A DNA stretch of 64,000 bases from Mesobacillus boroniphilus (GCF_018424685.1 NZ_QTKX01000003.1:62001-126000), one strand, 5' to 3'. Shown: positions 30,404 to 39,485, counted from the first letter of the stretch. A program made the numbers and translations. The notes: generated from the letters alone by a model not told the origin.

Positions 30404-30895
30404 ATGTCAACAATTACAAGCTCAGCCACGAAAAAAACAATGATCATTACAGGTGTCAATCAGGCGATTTATCCTTTGTTTCCAGAGATCACAAATAAAA
30501 AGAATAAGGATATGATGATTCTCAACAGTTTTGGGGCAGTTATTACTCAACCCTATGGCTGCTTGATTCGAAATATTATTCTAGCGTTATATAATGAAAA
30601 TGTGGAAGAAATCTATATAGTCGGTGAAATGGAAAGTAAAGAAATCATACTAAATAAAGAGGAAATACTTAGTAAAATAAAAGAAAATGGAGCTTCAGAG
30701 GAGATAATCAAGACAATTAACTACATTGATGTAGTGGAGCGTGATGTAATCAGTTGGTTAGCAGGACCACAAAATATTGAGGATGTTTTGAAGAAGAATA
30801 AGGAATTAATAAAAGGCCATCCACTAATTCCAAAATCAATGCCTGTTCATGCTTATATTGCCAATTCAGAGACAGGGGAATATTATCAGGTTTAA
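30404..30895 (+). CDS. Beta-carbonic-anhydrase-like protein lacking the zinc ligands
   Basis: 163 aa. The order of elements follows the beta-carbonic anhydrase fold: a first strand (TMIITGVNQAIYPLF) where active enzymes have CXDXR, then MMILNSFGAVITQPYGCLIR for the usual RNAGG strand-helix, and VEEIYIVGEMESKE for the VXGHXXC strand. The CXDXR and HXXC ligands are all absent (GVNQ and GEMES), so zinc-dependent hydration is not expected. AGGAGAG precedes ATG 30404. It is coupled to sbtA (13 bases), which suggests a regulatory or sensing partner. The family assignment rests on pattern only. Confidence 0.55.
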   Translation: MSTITSSATKKTMIITGVNQAIYPLFPEITNKKNKDMMILNSFGAVITQPYGCLIRNIILALYNENVEEIYIVGEMESKEIILNKEEILSKIKENGASEEIIKTINYIDVVERDVISWLAGPQNIEDVLKKNKELIKGHPLIPKSMPVHAYIANSETGEYYQV

Positions 30896-30910
30896 AAAGC
30901 TGTAAATCAA

Positions 30911-31094
30911 GGCTGTTTTCGTAAAGATTGTTGTTAAAATCCTAAAGCCGATTTTAACGTAATAGAACGCCATTTTGTAGTTCGGTATTAAGTTTGCATG
31001 CTCTTTTCTCATAACAAGAGGCAACTTTGGGAAGAAAAATAGTTCATTCACTCCTATTTTGTAATCAATAGCAACAAAGTTTGAGAAAAGAGCC
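30911..31094. mobile_element. 184-bp MITE copy 1 with 8-bp target duplication
   Basis: Imperfect terminal inverted repeats (GGCTGTTTTCGTAAAGATTG at one end, GGCTCTTTTCTCAAACTTTG read from the other) enclose a non-coding body. The 8-base direct repeat TAAATCAA flanks it at 30903-30910 and 31095-31102. It is 182/184 identical to the inverted copy at 59317-59500. The ends and 8-bp duplications resemble the ISL3 transposase group. It fills most of the gap between the carbonic-anhydrase-like gene and 31225. Confidence 0.85.
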
Positions 31095-31224
31095 TAAATC
31101 AAAAAGGTAACTCCCTTTCATGATACTTCCTTTTAAGTTAAACGTGAGGATCTCAAATATTAAGATTATTTGCATACGTTTCGGGTATTTATACTGTAAA
31201 TAGACTTATAGAGGAGAGTGTATC

Positions 31225-31677
31225 ATGAAGCCTTATCTTAAATTTGCAGGAATGGTTATAACCTCGACAATTGTCATGTTCATGTTCAAATACTGGAGCA
31301 CCTATAAAGTGGACCATGTATTTTTTAGCGAAACAAGGGCTTATATGGCCTTATTGATGGGTGCGACAATGGCAATCATCATGCTGATTTTTATGACGCA
31401 TATGCTAAAAAACCGCAAAGTGAATATAGGAATTGCTGCGGGCAGTATAGTTGTATTTTTCCTGTCCCTATTCTTATTACGCAGCCAAACCCTTGTCGAT
31501 GATACAGATTATATGGAAGCCATGATTCCTCACCATTCCATTGCGATTTTGACCAGTGAACGTGCCGAAATATCTGACCCGCGAGTGAGAAAGCTTGCCG
31601 ATGAAATCATTAAGGCCCAAGAAAAAGAAATTGCAGAAATGAAAGTATTAATAGAAGACCTTGATGATGAACAATAA
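31225..31677 (+). CDS. DUF305 family membrane protein
   Basis: 150 aa. Three membrane helices (residues about 5-22, 37-58 and 68-89) are followed by a short outer or inner domain with the DUF305 signature DYMEAMIPHHSIAILTSERA, then SDPRVRKLADEIIKAQEKEI. The HH pair and the following acidic/histidine residues may bind metal, but the function is unknown. GAGGAGAG precedes the ATG. Monocistronic with its own terminator. Confidence 0.75.
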   Translation: MKPYLKFAGMVITSTIVMFMFKYWSTYKVDHVFFSETRAYMALLMGATMAIIMLIFMTHMLKNRKVNIGIAAGSIVVFFLSLFLLRSQTLVDDTDYMEAMIPHHSIAILTSERAEISDPRVRKLADEIIKAQEKEIAEMKVLIEDLDDEQ

Positions 31678-31685
31678 GTTTCGCT

Positions 31686-31717
31686 AAAACAGGCTGCCTA
31701 TTCGGCAGCTTGTTTTA
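31686..31717. terminator. Terminator between convergent genes
   Basis: AAACAGGCTGCC and GGCAGCTTGTTT pair around TATTC. Confidence 0.8.
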
Positions 31718-31748
31718 TAGGGTTGGAGCCTTCTTGGCTTCGGTCACC

Positions 31749-32117
31749 TTATAAAAGAAGCGCAATGAAGCCCCATCCTGTTATGCCAAAGCCAGCGACC
31801 AGGACCAGTGTCAGGCCGATCAGCTGTTTGTTTTCTTTCTTTTGCTGATACAAATATTCCTTGTAATCAATCTCCCCGCGGGCGAATTGAAGTCCGAGTT
31901 CATCTGGCTCGATTCGGTATTGATTCCCTTCCTTATCTGCCAATACGATCTTGGAAATCACTCCTGGGTTGTTGGCTGGGAGGGGTTCGCCTTGTTCAAA
32001 GGCAAAACTGCCTTCGCCGATAAATTCGATATACAGCGGGCGATACTTTGTGTATTGCCGGATTTGTTCCGCAAAATGGTACGCCTGCTGCTCGATGTTA
32101 TGATGGGAAACACACAT
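31749..32117 (-). CDS. Small protein with C-terminal membrane helix, unknown function
   Basis: 122 aa. The soluble part has RPLYIEFIGEGSFAF and a short SHOCT-like segment (LQFARGEIDYKEYLYQQKK), followed by one hydrophobic helix (LIGLTLVLVAGFGITGWGFI) at the end. ATG 32117 has GAGGTG six bases upstream; the in-frame GTG at 32126 is part of that site. No recognised domain beyond the SHOCT resemblance. Convergent with the DUF305 gene. Confidence 0.6.
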   Translation of the reverse strand: MCVSHHNIEQQAYHFAEQIRQYTKYRPLYIEFIGEGSFAFEQGEPLPANNPGVISKIVLADKEGNQYRIEPDELGLQFARGEIDYKEYLYQQKKENKQLIGLTLVLVAGFGITGWGFIALLL

Positions 32118-32216
32118 TTTTTTCACCTCACTACAATTATATTTAAAAAGGGCAAAAAAGGAACACCAAGTGTGATTGCTTCACCTTCTATACAGGAATT
32201 GCAGTTATAATGTTCA

Positions 32217-32360
32217 CGGAAGCATAGGACGTACCCCTTACTTACATAATGCACTATTTTACACATAGGATTTATTTGACAGCAGCAGCGATGAAATAGA
32301 AGCAGAGAGAACGTCCCTATTCATATCAGAAAGTAGGTCATTAGCGTGAAAACGGAAAAA
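32217..32360 (+). repeat. Dispersed leader element, copy 1
   Basis: Contains GCATAGGACGTACCCC, a GACAGCAGCAGCGATGAA segment, and GAAAGTAGGTCATTAGCGTGAAAACGGAAAAA. The same order of segments occurs at 44985-45090, where it carries the ribosome binding site and first codons (MKTEK) of the acetyltransferase gene. Here the equivalent start is GTG 32346, reading MKTEKIPSVQGKIFSISV and stopping soon after. Confidence 0.7.
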
Positions 32361-32485
32361 ATCCCTTCAGTACAGGGCAAGATCTTCTCTATATCGGTGA
32401 CGGCAGCGACAACAGTGTGAAGACTTTAAACCCAGTAACAGGGCATTTCCTCGGGGCTTTTGTCGTACCAGAAAGCGGCGGCTTA
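32361..32485 (+). pseudogene. Fragment of a beta-propeller (NHL/SMP-30-like) protein
   Basis: One frame reads NPFSTGQDLLYIGDGSDNSV, then KTLNPVTGHFLGAFVVPESGGL. This is one blade of an NHL-type repeat protein (LYIGDGSDN, then VTGHFLGAFV). No start and no further blades are present. With the leader copy it fills the 541-base gap between the gene at 31749 and argR. Confidence 0.6.
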
Positions 32486-32500
32486 CTATTGAGGATACAG

Positions 32501-32533
32501 AAGCACAGGGACGTACCATACCCTGTGCTTTTT
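32501..32533. terminator. Hairpin with GGGACGTACC core
   Basis: AAGCACAGGG and CCCTGTGCTT pair around ACGTACCATA, then TTTC. The loop shares the GGGACGTACC core of the dispersed element at 32218, 40460 and 44994. Confidence 0.6.
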
Positions 32534-32658
32534 CTGTTTGCTGTAAAGAAGGGCCCTTCCATTTGCATTGTTGCATTTGTTCACTTTTTATTCATGTTCT
32601 TAGAGCGGAAATGACAATATGATATAAGTAGGGAATCGATTTAAAGGTGGGTTAATAG

Positions 32659-33114
32659 ATGAAGAAAGAAATCCGCTTGAATTTAATCTCGCATCTGGTT
32701 TCGCAGCATGAAATCAAAACACAGGAGGAGCTTTGTAACATTCTCCAGCAAAACGGAATGTCCGTTACTCAAGCAACTGTGTCGAGGGATATCAGGGAAT
32801 TGAAACTAGTTAAAGTTCCAGCGAAAAATGGTCATCAAAAATATGATTATTCAACATCACATGAGCAGTCCGTCAAAAAAAAACTCCAGAATAGATTGAA
32901 AGATGCTCTAATCAAGATGGAGCCTATCCATTATTTTGTTTTAATTAAAACTCTGCCAGGTCATGCTCATTCCTTTGGAAGTTTGCTGGATGCCCTCGAG
33001 TTTAAGGGGAAGGTAGGAACGATTTGCGGAAATGATACTTGTCTCGTGATTTGTTCATCACCTGATGGTGCGGAAGCCTTCCATAAGTTACTTGAATCCT
33101 ATCTCGATGAATAG
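32659..33114 (+). CDS. argR: Arginine repressor/activator, ArgR family
   Basis: 151-aa hexameric DNA-binding regulator that senses arginine. The N-terminal winged helix contains SVTQATVSRDIRELKLVKVP, with the family SRD signature. The C-terminal oligomerisation/arginine domain has LPGHAHSFGSLLDALEFKG and TICGNDTCLVICSS. AAAGGTGGG precedes ATG 32659. Its position beside arcR and the arc genes suggests a dedicated ArgR paralogue for the deiminase pathway, since housekeeping argR (ahrC) usually lies near recN. An Arg-box-like site lies before arcA. Confidence 0.93.
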   Translation: MKKEIRLNLISHLVSQHEIKTQEELCNILQQNGMSVTQATVSRDIRELKLVKVPAKNGHQKYDYSTSHEQSVKKKLQNRLKDALIKMEPIHYFVLIKTLPGHAHSFGSLLDALEFKGKVGTICGNDTCLVICSSPDGAEAFHKLLESYLDE

Positions 33115-33142
33115 TCAAAACACAGGAATGGGAGTGGTCAGA

Positions 33143-33841
33143 ATGTCCAATGCAAGAGTTATCAATATCCATCCGTTATCGGAATTACAGGAATTTGATA
33201 TTTTCTCATCGATCTCAATTAAGACACTCCAGAAATACCTCCCATATTTTTATTATCGGACCTATAAAAAAAATCAATGTTTGTTCATGGAAGGGGATCC
33301 TAGAGATAAAATTTTTTTTCTGCTTGAAGGATATGTCGCTTTTGAAAGAGGCAGCGAAGAGGGGAAAATGCTCTATTTGGATATCGTCAAAAGTAAGCAA
33401 ATGTTCCCGTATGGTGGGATTTTTGAAGAAAAGACATATCATGAGACTGCTACCGCATTGACGGATATCAAAGTTTTTTTTATCCAGACAACGGTCATGG
33501 AAGAATTATTAAAGAAAAACCCGAAACAATTATTGAACATTATCGCTAAATTGACGAAAATACTGAATCTCCATAAAGATCGGGTGGAAAAAATCCTCAT
33601 TCCAAATGCACAGGAAAGAGTGCTCCATACGCTTCAATTCCTGATGGATGATCTAGGGGAAAAGAAAGGTGAGGAAGTTGTCATACCTTGTCCTCTCACG
33701 GCTTTCTGCATTTCCAAGATTTCAGGTACGACAAGAGAAACAGTCAGCCTCATCATGAACCAGCTGAAAAGGGAAGGAATTATATCTATAAAGTCTAAAG
33801 TGATCACAATCCATGAGACTGAATATTTAAGGAATATTTAA
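33143..33841 (+). CDS. arcR: Crp/Fnr family regulator of the arginine deiminase genes (ArcR-like)
   Basis: 232 aa. A cyclic-nucleotide-binding-type beta barrel (NQCLFMEGDPRDKIFFLLEG) is followed by the dimerisation helix and a Crp-type helix-turn-helix (FCISKISGTTRETVSLIMNQ). There is no N-terminal cysteine cluster for an iron-sulfur centre, so it is ArcR-like rather than Fnr. ATG 33143 has GGGAGTGG five bases upstream. ArcR of Bacillus licheniformis activates arcABDC under anaerobic conditions. A matching palindrome lies before arcA. It follows argR by 28 bases, so they are probably co-transcribed. Confidence 0.85.
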   Translation: MSNARVINIHPLSELQEFDIFSSISIKTLQKYLPYFYYRTYKKNQCLFMEGDPRDKIFFLLEGYVAFERGSEEGKMLYLDIVKSKQMFPYGGIFEEKTYHETATALTDIKVFFIQTTVMEELLKKNPKQLLNIIAKLTKILNLHKDRVEKILIPNAQERVLHTLQFLMDDLGEKKGEEVVIPCPLTAFCISKISGTTRETVSLIMNQLKREGIISIKSKVITIHETEYLRNI

Positions 33842-33854
33842 TAATCTGTGCGTT

Positions 33855-33884
33855 GCTGACTCTTCAAGAGTCAGCTTTTTTTTA
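33855..33884 (+). terminator. argR-arcR terminator
   Basis: GCTGACTCTT and AAGAGTCAGC pair with a minimal loop, followed by nine T. Confidence 0.92.
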
Positions 33885-34010
33885 TGAAGTTGTTAGAAAA
33901 GACTTTTACCTCAAGAATTTTCTCAATTTTAGAACTTTACAAGTGAACTTTTTATGACATCCACTGTTTATTCAAGATATCAGACAAATATCGGTTGAAA
34001 TTATACAGTT

Positions 34011-34026
34011 CATACATAAATATTCA
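34011..34026. promoter_or_regulatory. Probable Arg box upstream of arcA
   Basis: CATACATAAATATTCA matches the CATGAATAAAAATTCA-like ArgR/AhrC operator at most positions. Upstream placement at about -140 from the arcA start suits an activator site. Confidence 0.5.
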
Positions 34027-34053
34027 CTTTCTTTAATGAGGAAAACAAAAAAA

Positions 34054-34069
34054 TGTGAAGGATTTAACA
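34054..34069. promoter_or_regulatory. Crp/Fnr-type box upstream of arcA
   Basis: TGTGAAGGATTTAACA matches TGTGAN6TCACA with one mismatch. Expected target of ArcR, encoded just upstream, and/or Fnr. Confidence 0.6.
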
Positions 34070-34094
34070 AATGGTTTGTAATCACTCTAACAAA

Positions 34095-34108
34095 AGAAAG
34101 CGCTAACA
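34095..34108. promoter_or_regulatory. Probable cre (CcpA) site upstream of arcA
   Basis: AGAAAGCGCTAACA matches the cre consensus TGWAARCGNTNWCA at 13 of 14 positions. It lies downstream of the Crp/Fnr-type box, consistent with catabolite repression. Confidence 0.6.
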
Positions 34109-34162
34109 TTTATTAAAATATAGGTATAGCAAGGTTATTAATCAAAAGGAGGAAAGAAGAAG

Positions 34163-35443
34163 ATGAAGCTGATCGCAGACAATACCTGTCAAGAAAAGTC
34201 TCTAAATAAGGGAAAGCCCCCCATCAATGTGACATCTGAAATAGGCAGGTTAAGAACAGTAATGCTTAAACGTCCTGGAAAAGAAGTAGAGAATCTTGTT
34301 CCAGAGTACCTTCACAGACTCTTATTCGATGATATACCTTATTTGCCAATAATACAAAAGGAACATGATTTTTTTGCAGAAACATTGAGAAGCAGAGGAA
34401 TTGAAGTTCTGTATTTGGAGCAATTATTTGTAGAAGCCTTAACAAGTGAGGAAATTAAAATTCAATTTATTGATGAAATGCTGCGTGAATGCCATGCCCA
34501 TGTAAATGGGGCCTCTATCGTATTGAAGGAATATTTACTTTCATTTTCGACAGAGCAAATGGTTGACAAAATTATGAGCGGAGTCCTCAAAAAAGAAATT
34601 GACTCTGAAAAAAAGACACATCTTTATGAATTTATGGATGATCACTATCCATTCTATTTGGACCCCATGCCTAACCTATATTTCACAAGAGACCCTGCAG
34701 CCAGCATCGGGAATGGGCTGACGATCAATAAGATGAGAGAGCCCGCAAGGCAACGTGAGTCATTGTTCATGGAATACATCATAAAATATCATCCTCGATT
34801 TGCTGGAAAAGATGTGCCTGTTTGGTTAGATCGTGATTATCCATTTTCAATTGAGGGTGGGGATGAGCTCGTTCTAAGCAAGGAAGTGATTGCGATTGGG
34901 GTTTCCGAGCGTACCTCTGCAAAAGCAATCGAGAAATTGGCGCTGAATCTTTTCAAGAAACAAGCATCTTTCAAAAAAGTGATGGCAGTTGAGATTCCAA
35001 AATGTCGGGCATTCATGCATCTTGACACTGTTTTTACAATGGTCGATTATGATAAATTCACGATTCATCCAGAAATACTAGGTCCGCAAGGAAACTTAAA
35101 TATTTATATCCTTGAAAAAGGGGTGGATGAAGGTACTCCGAAAATTTCATTCCGCACAGATCTGCAGGAAGCGTTAAAGGAAGTATTGGGGCTTGATGAC
35201 ATTATCCTGATTCCATGTGGAGGGGGAGATGAGATTGCAGCATCCCGTGAGCAGTGGAATGATGGGTCTAATACACTTGCCATTGCACCAGGTGTTGTGG
35301 TTACGTACGACAGAAACTATATTTCAAATGAATTGCTGCGCAAGAACGGCATCGAAGTTCTTGAAATTCCAAGTTCAGAGCTTTCAAGGGGCCGTGGGGG
35401 TCCACGTTGTATGAGCATGCCAATCTTCCGTGAAGATATTTAA
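34163..35443 (+). CDS. arcA: Arginine deiminase
   Basis: Hydrolyses arginine to citrulline and ammonia, first step of the ATP-yielding deiminase pathway. The catalytic cysteine is in the C-terminal [43 protein letters not shown] and [12 protein letters not shown] hold the other active-site residues. 426 aa is slightly longer than usual (about 410) because of an N-terminal extension. AAAGGAGGAAAG precedes ATG 34163. First gene of the arc operon; ArgR-, ArcR- and CcpA-like sites lie upstream. Confidence 0.97.
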   Translation: MKLIADNTCQEKSLNKGKPPINVTSEIGRLRTVMLKRPGKEVENLVPEYLHRLLFDDIPYLPIIQKEHDFFAETLRSRGIEVLYLEQLFVEALTSEEIKIQFIDEMLRECHAHVNGASIVLKEYLLSFSTEQMVDKIMSGVLKKEIDSEKKTHLYEFMDDHYPFYLDPMPNLYFTRDPAASIGNGLTINKMREPARQRESLFMEYIIKYHPRFAGKDVPVWLDRDYPFSIEGGDELVLSKEVIAIGVSERTSAKAIEKLALNLFKKQASFKKVMAVEIPKCRAFMHLDTVFTMVDYDKFTIHPEILGPQGNLNIYILEKGVDEGTPKISFRTDLQEALKEVLGLDDIILIPCGGGDEIAASREQWNDGSNTLAIAPGVVVTYDRNYISNELLRKNGIEVLEIPSSELSRGRGGPRCMSMPIFREDI

Positions 35444-35472
35444 CTACAATCAATATAAGGGGAGAGATCGAT

Positions 35473-36483
35473 ATGGTAACAGTAGTTTCTAATTTTCAAG
35501 GTAAAAGTTTCTTGGCTGAAAAGGATTTTTCAAAGGAAGAGTTTGTTTATTTGATCGACCTGGCTTTGAAATTGAAAGAAGAAAAACAGAACGGGATTCC
35601 TCACCGTCATCTTGAAGGCAAGAATATTGCACTGCTATTCGAAAAGCCATCAACCCGGACTCGCTGTGCTTTTACAGTGGCATGTACAGACTTAGGTGCA
35701 CACCCTGAATATTTAGGAAAAGATGATATTCAATTAGGAAAAAAAGAATCGATTGAAGATACCGCAAAGGTCTTGGGGCGTATGTTTGATGGAATTGAAT
35801 TCCGCGGATTCGAACATCGTAAAGTCGAGATGCTGGCAGAGCACTCAGGTGTCCCTGTCTGGAATGGATTGACTGATTTATGGCATCCGACTCAAACACT
35901 TGCTGATTTCCTCACTGTGAAAGAAAACTTTGGACGACTTGCAGGAATTAAATTTGTTTATGTCGGTGATGGCCGAAACAATGTTGCCAATAGTCTTCTT
36001 ATTGGTGGAGCACTTGTCGGCATGGATGTAAGGATCTGTGCTCCTGAGTCTTTGTTCCCGGCTTCTGAGATTGTCGAATTAGCGAATGAGTTGGCGAAGG
36101 ATTCCGGAGGCCGTGTCACAATTACAAGCGATGTAGCGGAAGGAGTCAGAGAAGCAGATGTTATTTACACAGACGTCTGGGTGTCAATGGGAGAGGAAGA
36201 CAAGTTTGCTGAAAGAATCGAGCTGTTGTCTCCATATCAGGTTAACATGGAAATGATGAAAATGACAGGAAATGAAAAAGCCATCTTCCTGCACTGTCTT
36301 CCTGCCTTCCATGATCTTGAAACAAGCTACGGAAAAGACATCTACAACAATCATGGACTCGCTGAAATGGAAGTGACAGATGAAGTATTCAGAAGCGAAC
36401 ACTCAAAAGTTTTTGATCAGGCTGAAAACAGGATGCATACAATAAAAGCTGTGATGGCAGCTACGCTTGGGAACATAAGCTGA
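35473..36483 (+). CDS. arcB: Ornithine carbamoyltransferase, catabolic
   Basis: Converts citrulline and phosphate to ornithine and carbamoyl phosphate. The carbamoyl-phosphate loop [23 protein letters not shown] and the ornithine-binding HCLPAFHD are all present. 336 aa, with the length and C-terminal part typical of catabolic enzymes. It follows arcA by 29 bases with GGGGAGAG upstream. Its catabolic direction is inferred from its place between arcA and arcC. Confidence 0.95.
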   Translation: MVTVVSNFQGKSFLAEKDFSKEEFVYLIDLALKLKEEKQNGIPHRHLEGKNIALLFEKPSTRTRCAFTVACTDLGAHPEYLGKDDIQLGKKESIEDTAKVLGRMFDGIEFRGFEHRKVEMLAEHSGVPVWNGLTDLWHPTQTLADFLTVKENFGRLAGIKFVYVGDGRNNVANSLLIGGALVGMDVRICAPESLFPASEIVELANELAKDSGGRVTITSDVAEGVREADVIYTDVWVSMGEEDKFAERIELLSPYQVNMEMMKMTGNEKAIFLHCLPAFHDLETSYGKDIYNNHGLAEMEVTDEVFRSEHSKVFDQAENRMHTIKAVMAATLGNIS

Positions 36484-36486
36484 GGA

Positions 36487-36511
36487 GAAGGGACATATCG
36501 TCCCTTCTTTA
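36487..36511 (+). terminator. Intra-operon hairpin after arcB
   Basis: GAAGGGAC and GTCCCTTC pair around ATATC, followed by TTTACT. It may lower transcription of the three downstream genes. Confidence 0.55.
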
Positions 36512-36559
36512 CTCCAGTATTCGAACCTAACAATATGGTTATTTGAATGGGGGATTTTC

Positions 36560-37912
36560 GTGGAAGAGCTGACTGAACTCATTCCTGAACTGAGGAAACT
36601 GGAAAGTCAATTTCATAATGCGCTGATGAATTCAGTAAGGATTCCAAGTGTAATCCAGGAAAATGAAGGGCAATATCCGTTTGGAGCCCAGATTGATTTA
36701 GCTTTGAAAAATATCCTTGAACTATGTGAGCATCTAGGTTTTAAAACTTATTATGACCCAAAAGGATATTATGGCTACGCAGAAATTGGGGAAGGCGAAG
36801 AGATGATCGGTGTGCTTGGACATCTTGACGTCGTTCCAGCTGGTAAGCTTGATGAATGGAGAACTCCTCCTTTTGAACCCGTTATCCAGGATGAGAAGAT
36901 ATATGGAAGAGGAACCCAGGATGATAAAGGTCCGACGATTGCTTCCATTTTTGCCGTAAAGGCATTGATGAACCTGGGAATTCCATTTCATAAGCGTGTC
37001 CGATTAATCTTCGGGACAGATGAGGAAACGCTTTGGAGATGTATGAATCGTTATTGTGAGCTCGAAGAAATCCCGAGCATGGGATTCACTCCGGACTCCA
37101 CCTTCCCGCTTGTCTATGCTGAAAAGGGACTTCTTCAGCTTCATTTGGAAGGAAAAAACGACACTAGCCTAAGACTGACAGCAGGTAATGCTTTTAATGC
37201 GGTGCCGGACCATGCAAGCTATCGAGGAGAGAACCGAGCAGAACTGAAAGCAGCCCTTAAGGAATTGGACTTTGCATATGAAGCAGACTCCGAAACCGTA
37301 ACGGTCAACGGAAAATCGGTCCATGCTCAGGTAACGGAAAAAGGAATCAATGCGATCAATCGGCTATTGATTGCATTGAAGAGTATTGGCTATACGTCAA
37401 AAACCATTGAATTCGTCAGTGAGGTAGTGAATGAAGATCCATTTGGAAAAAGGATTTTTGGAGAATGCGAAGATGAAGAGTCAGGCAAGCTGAAATTTAA
37501 TGTCGGAAAGATTGAGATGAATGAAGAGATAGAGAGACTTTCAATCGATATTCGAATTCCAGTTAAGTCTGATAAAGAAGAGATTGTACACCTATTGTCT
37601 GAGAAGGCAAGGGAATATGGTCTGGAGTACAAAGAGTTTGATTATTTGAGATCAATCTATATTCCAAAAGACCATTTTTTAATCGAAACACTGATGAATG
37701 AGTATCAGGAGGTTACGAAAGATACCGTTTCACAGCCTATTTCATCAGGAGGAGCAACCTATGCCAGGGCAATGAATAACACCGTTGCGTTCGGGGCTGT
37801 ATTCCCTCATCAGTCGAAAACTGAACATCAGCCGAATGAATATATCGAACTGGAGGCCATTTTTACAGCAATGATCATATATGCAAAAGCGATTTACAGG
37901 TTAACTCGCTAG
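36560..37912 (+). CDS. M20 family metallopeptidase (PepV-like dipeptidase)
   Basis: Two-zinc cytoplasmic peptidase, 450 aa. Metal and catalytic motifs are GVLGHLDVVPAG, YGRGTQDDKGPTIAS and IFGTDEETLWR, and a lid domain sits in the middle. The C-terminal metal histidine is probably in VFPHQSKTEHQPNEYI. GTG 36560 has GGGGGA upstream. M20 peptidases of this type are found in several arc operons, where release of free arginine from peptides is the likely task; that link is inference. Confidence 0.85.
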   Translation: MEELTELIPELRKLESQFHNALMNSVRIPSVIQENEGQYPFGAQIDLALKNILELCEHLGFKTYYDPKGYYGYAEIGEGEEMIGVLGHLDVVPAGKLDEWRTPPFEPVIQDEKIYGRGTQDDKGPTIASIFAVKALMNLGIPFHKRVRLIFGTDEETLWRCMNRYCELEEIPSMGFTPDSTFPLVYAEKGLLQLHLEGKNDTSLRLTAGNAFNAVPDHASYRGENRAELKAALKELDFAYEADSETVTVNGKSVHAQVTEKGINAINRLLIALKSIGYTSKTIEFVSEVVNEDPFGKRIFGECEDEESGKLKFNVGKIEMNEEIERLSIDIRIPVKSDKEEIVHLLSEKAREYGLEYKEFDYLRSIYIPKDHFLIETLMNEYQEVTKDTVSQPISSGGATYARAMNNTVAFGAVFPHQSKTEHQPNEYIELEAIFTAMIIYAKAIYRLTR

Positions 37913-37942
37913 ATATGTATTTCAATCATTGGAGGTATTGGT

Positions 37943-39433
37943 ATGAAAAAGTTCAAAATGCCTACAGCGTATACATTATTATTTTTGATTATCGTCGTCA
38001 TAGCCGCTTTAACCTGGGTCATTCCAGGCGGGCATTACGATACAAAGGTAGATGAAGATACTGGAAGGGAGCTGCCGATAGCAGGCACGTATCAGAAGCT
38101 TGCTGAAGATGAACAAACCCCTCAAGGCCTTTGGGAGGTATTGAATGCTCCAATCAACGGTTTCTTTGATGCAAAGGATATTGCCCTTTTTGTACTAGTT
38201 ATCGGTGGGTTCCTTGGCGTTGTCATGAAGACAGGGGCTATAGATGCCGGGATTGCGAGAGTCATCCGGAAACTGAAGGGCAGGGAGCAATGGCTAATTC
38301 CAATTCTAATGATATTGTTCGCAATTGGCGGATCGACTTATGGAATGGCTGAGGAAACAATCGCCTTCTATCCGATCCTCATTCCAGTCCTGATTGCAGC
38401 TGGTTATGATTCATTGACAGCGGTATCGATTATTGCGATTGGAGCCGGTATCGGCTGTCTTGGCTCAACTGTCAATCCATTTGCGACCGGTATTGCTTCA
38501 GGATTTGCGGGTATTTCGATAGGTGACGGCATTGTTCTCCGACTGATTATCCTTGCAGTCACTTTAATCGTGGGCATTCTTTTCGTCATGCGTTATGCAA
38601 AGAAAGTGAAGGATGACCCATCCAAATCCTTGATTGCCGAATTCAAAGAAGAAAATGAGAAGCATTTTCTATCCCAAAAAACAGGAGAATTAGAATTCAC
38701 TGGACGCCATAAAGCGGTATTATCCGTTTTCGCCTTGACCTTTGTTGTGATGATCCTTGGTGTCATTCCCTGGGCTTATAAATTCAATATTTCAATCTTT
38801 GAAGATATGACAAACGCTTTAGCAAGTATTCCGGTCATCGGTAAGTTCCTTGGTGGTATGATGCCACTGGGTGATTGGTGGTTTGGCGAGCTGACCATGC
38901 TGTTCTTGACTTCGTCCATCATCATTGCATTCATTTACAGGATGGAGGAAGAGGAATTCACAAGTACTTTTGTCAATGGAGCAAGAGATCTCCTGGGTGT
39001 TGCTTTGATCATCGCTATTTCCAGAGGGATTACCGTTGTAATGGATGCTGGCGGAATGACAGCTACCGTCCTCCATTGGGGAGAAGGATTCCTAAGCGAT
39101 ATGGGATCGGTTGTATTTACAAACCTTGCTTTCTTATTCTATCTTCCGCTTTCTTTCCTGGTACCTTCAACATCTGGTTTAGCAACATTGTCAATGCCGA
39201 TTATGGCTCCACTCGCTGATTTTGCGGGAGTGAGCAGGCATTTAGTCATTACCGCTTACCAGAGTGCCTCAGGGGTAGTGAACCTGCTTACTCCTACCAG
39301 TGCGGTTATCATGGGTGCCCTGGCGATTGCGAGAATACCTTATACAACCTATTTAAAACATGTCTGGAAATTAGTCGTTGTTCTTTCAGTAATTGTCATG
39401 ATCATCTTAAGCATTGCGACAATGCTGAATTAA
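37943..39433 (+). CDS. arcD: YfcC/DcuC family transporter, candidate arginine/ornithine exchanger
   Basis: 496-aa membrane protein with about twelve helices: TAYTLLFLIIVVIAALTWVI at the start, GGSTYGMAEETIAFYPILIP and the late LVPSTSGLATLSMPIMAPLA are signatures of the YfcC (PF03606) family. GGAGGT precedes ATG 37943. Lying between the peptidase and arcC, it takes the place of ArcD, the arginine/ornithine antiporter, which in most bacteria belongs to the APC family. Function is inferred from position and the symbol is by role. Confidence 0.75.
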   Translation: MKKFKMPTAYTLLFLIIVVIAALTWVIPGGHYDTKVDEDTGRELPIAGTYQKLAEDEQTPQGLWEVLNAPINGFFDAKDIALFVLVIGGFLGVVMKTGAIDAGIARVIRKLKGREQWLIPILMILFAIGGSTYGMAEETIAFYPILIPVLIAAGYDSLTAVSIIAIGAGIGCLGSTVNPFATGIASGFAGISIGDGIVLRLIILAVTLIVGILFVMRYAKKVKDDPSKSLIAEFKEENEKHFLSQKTGELEFTGRHKAVLSVFALTFVVMILGVIPWAYKFNISIFEDMTNALASIPVIGKFLGGMMPLGDWWFGELTMLFLTSSIIIAFIYRMEEEEFTSTFVNGARDLLGVALIIAISRGITVVMDAGGMTATVLHWGEGFLSDMGSVVFTNLAFLFYLPLSFLVPSTSGLATLSMPIMAPLADFAGVSRHLVITAYQSASGVVNLLTPTSAVIMGALAIARIPYTTYLKHVWKLVVVLSVIVMIILSIATMLN

Positions 39434-39485
39434 TCGTATTGGCTTTTTATGAAATCCTACAAACACAGATAAAGAGGCGATTAGT

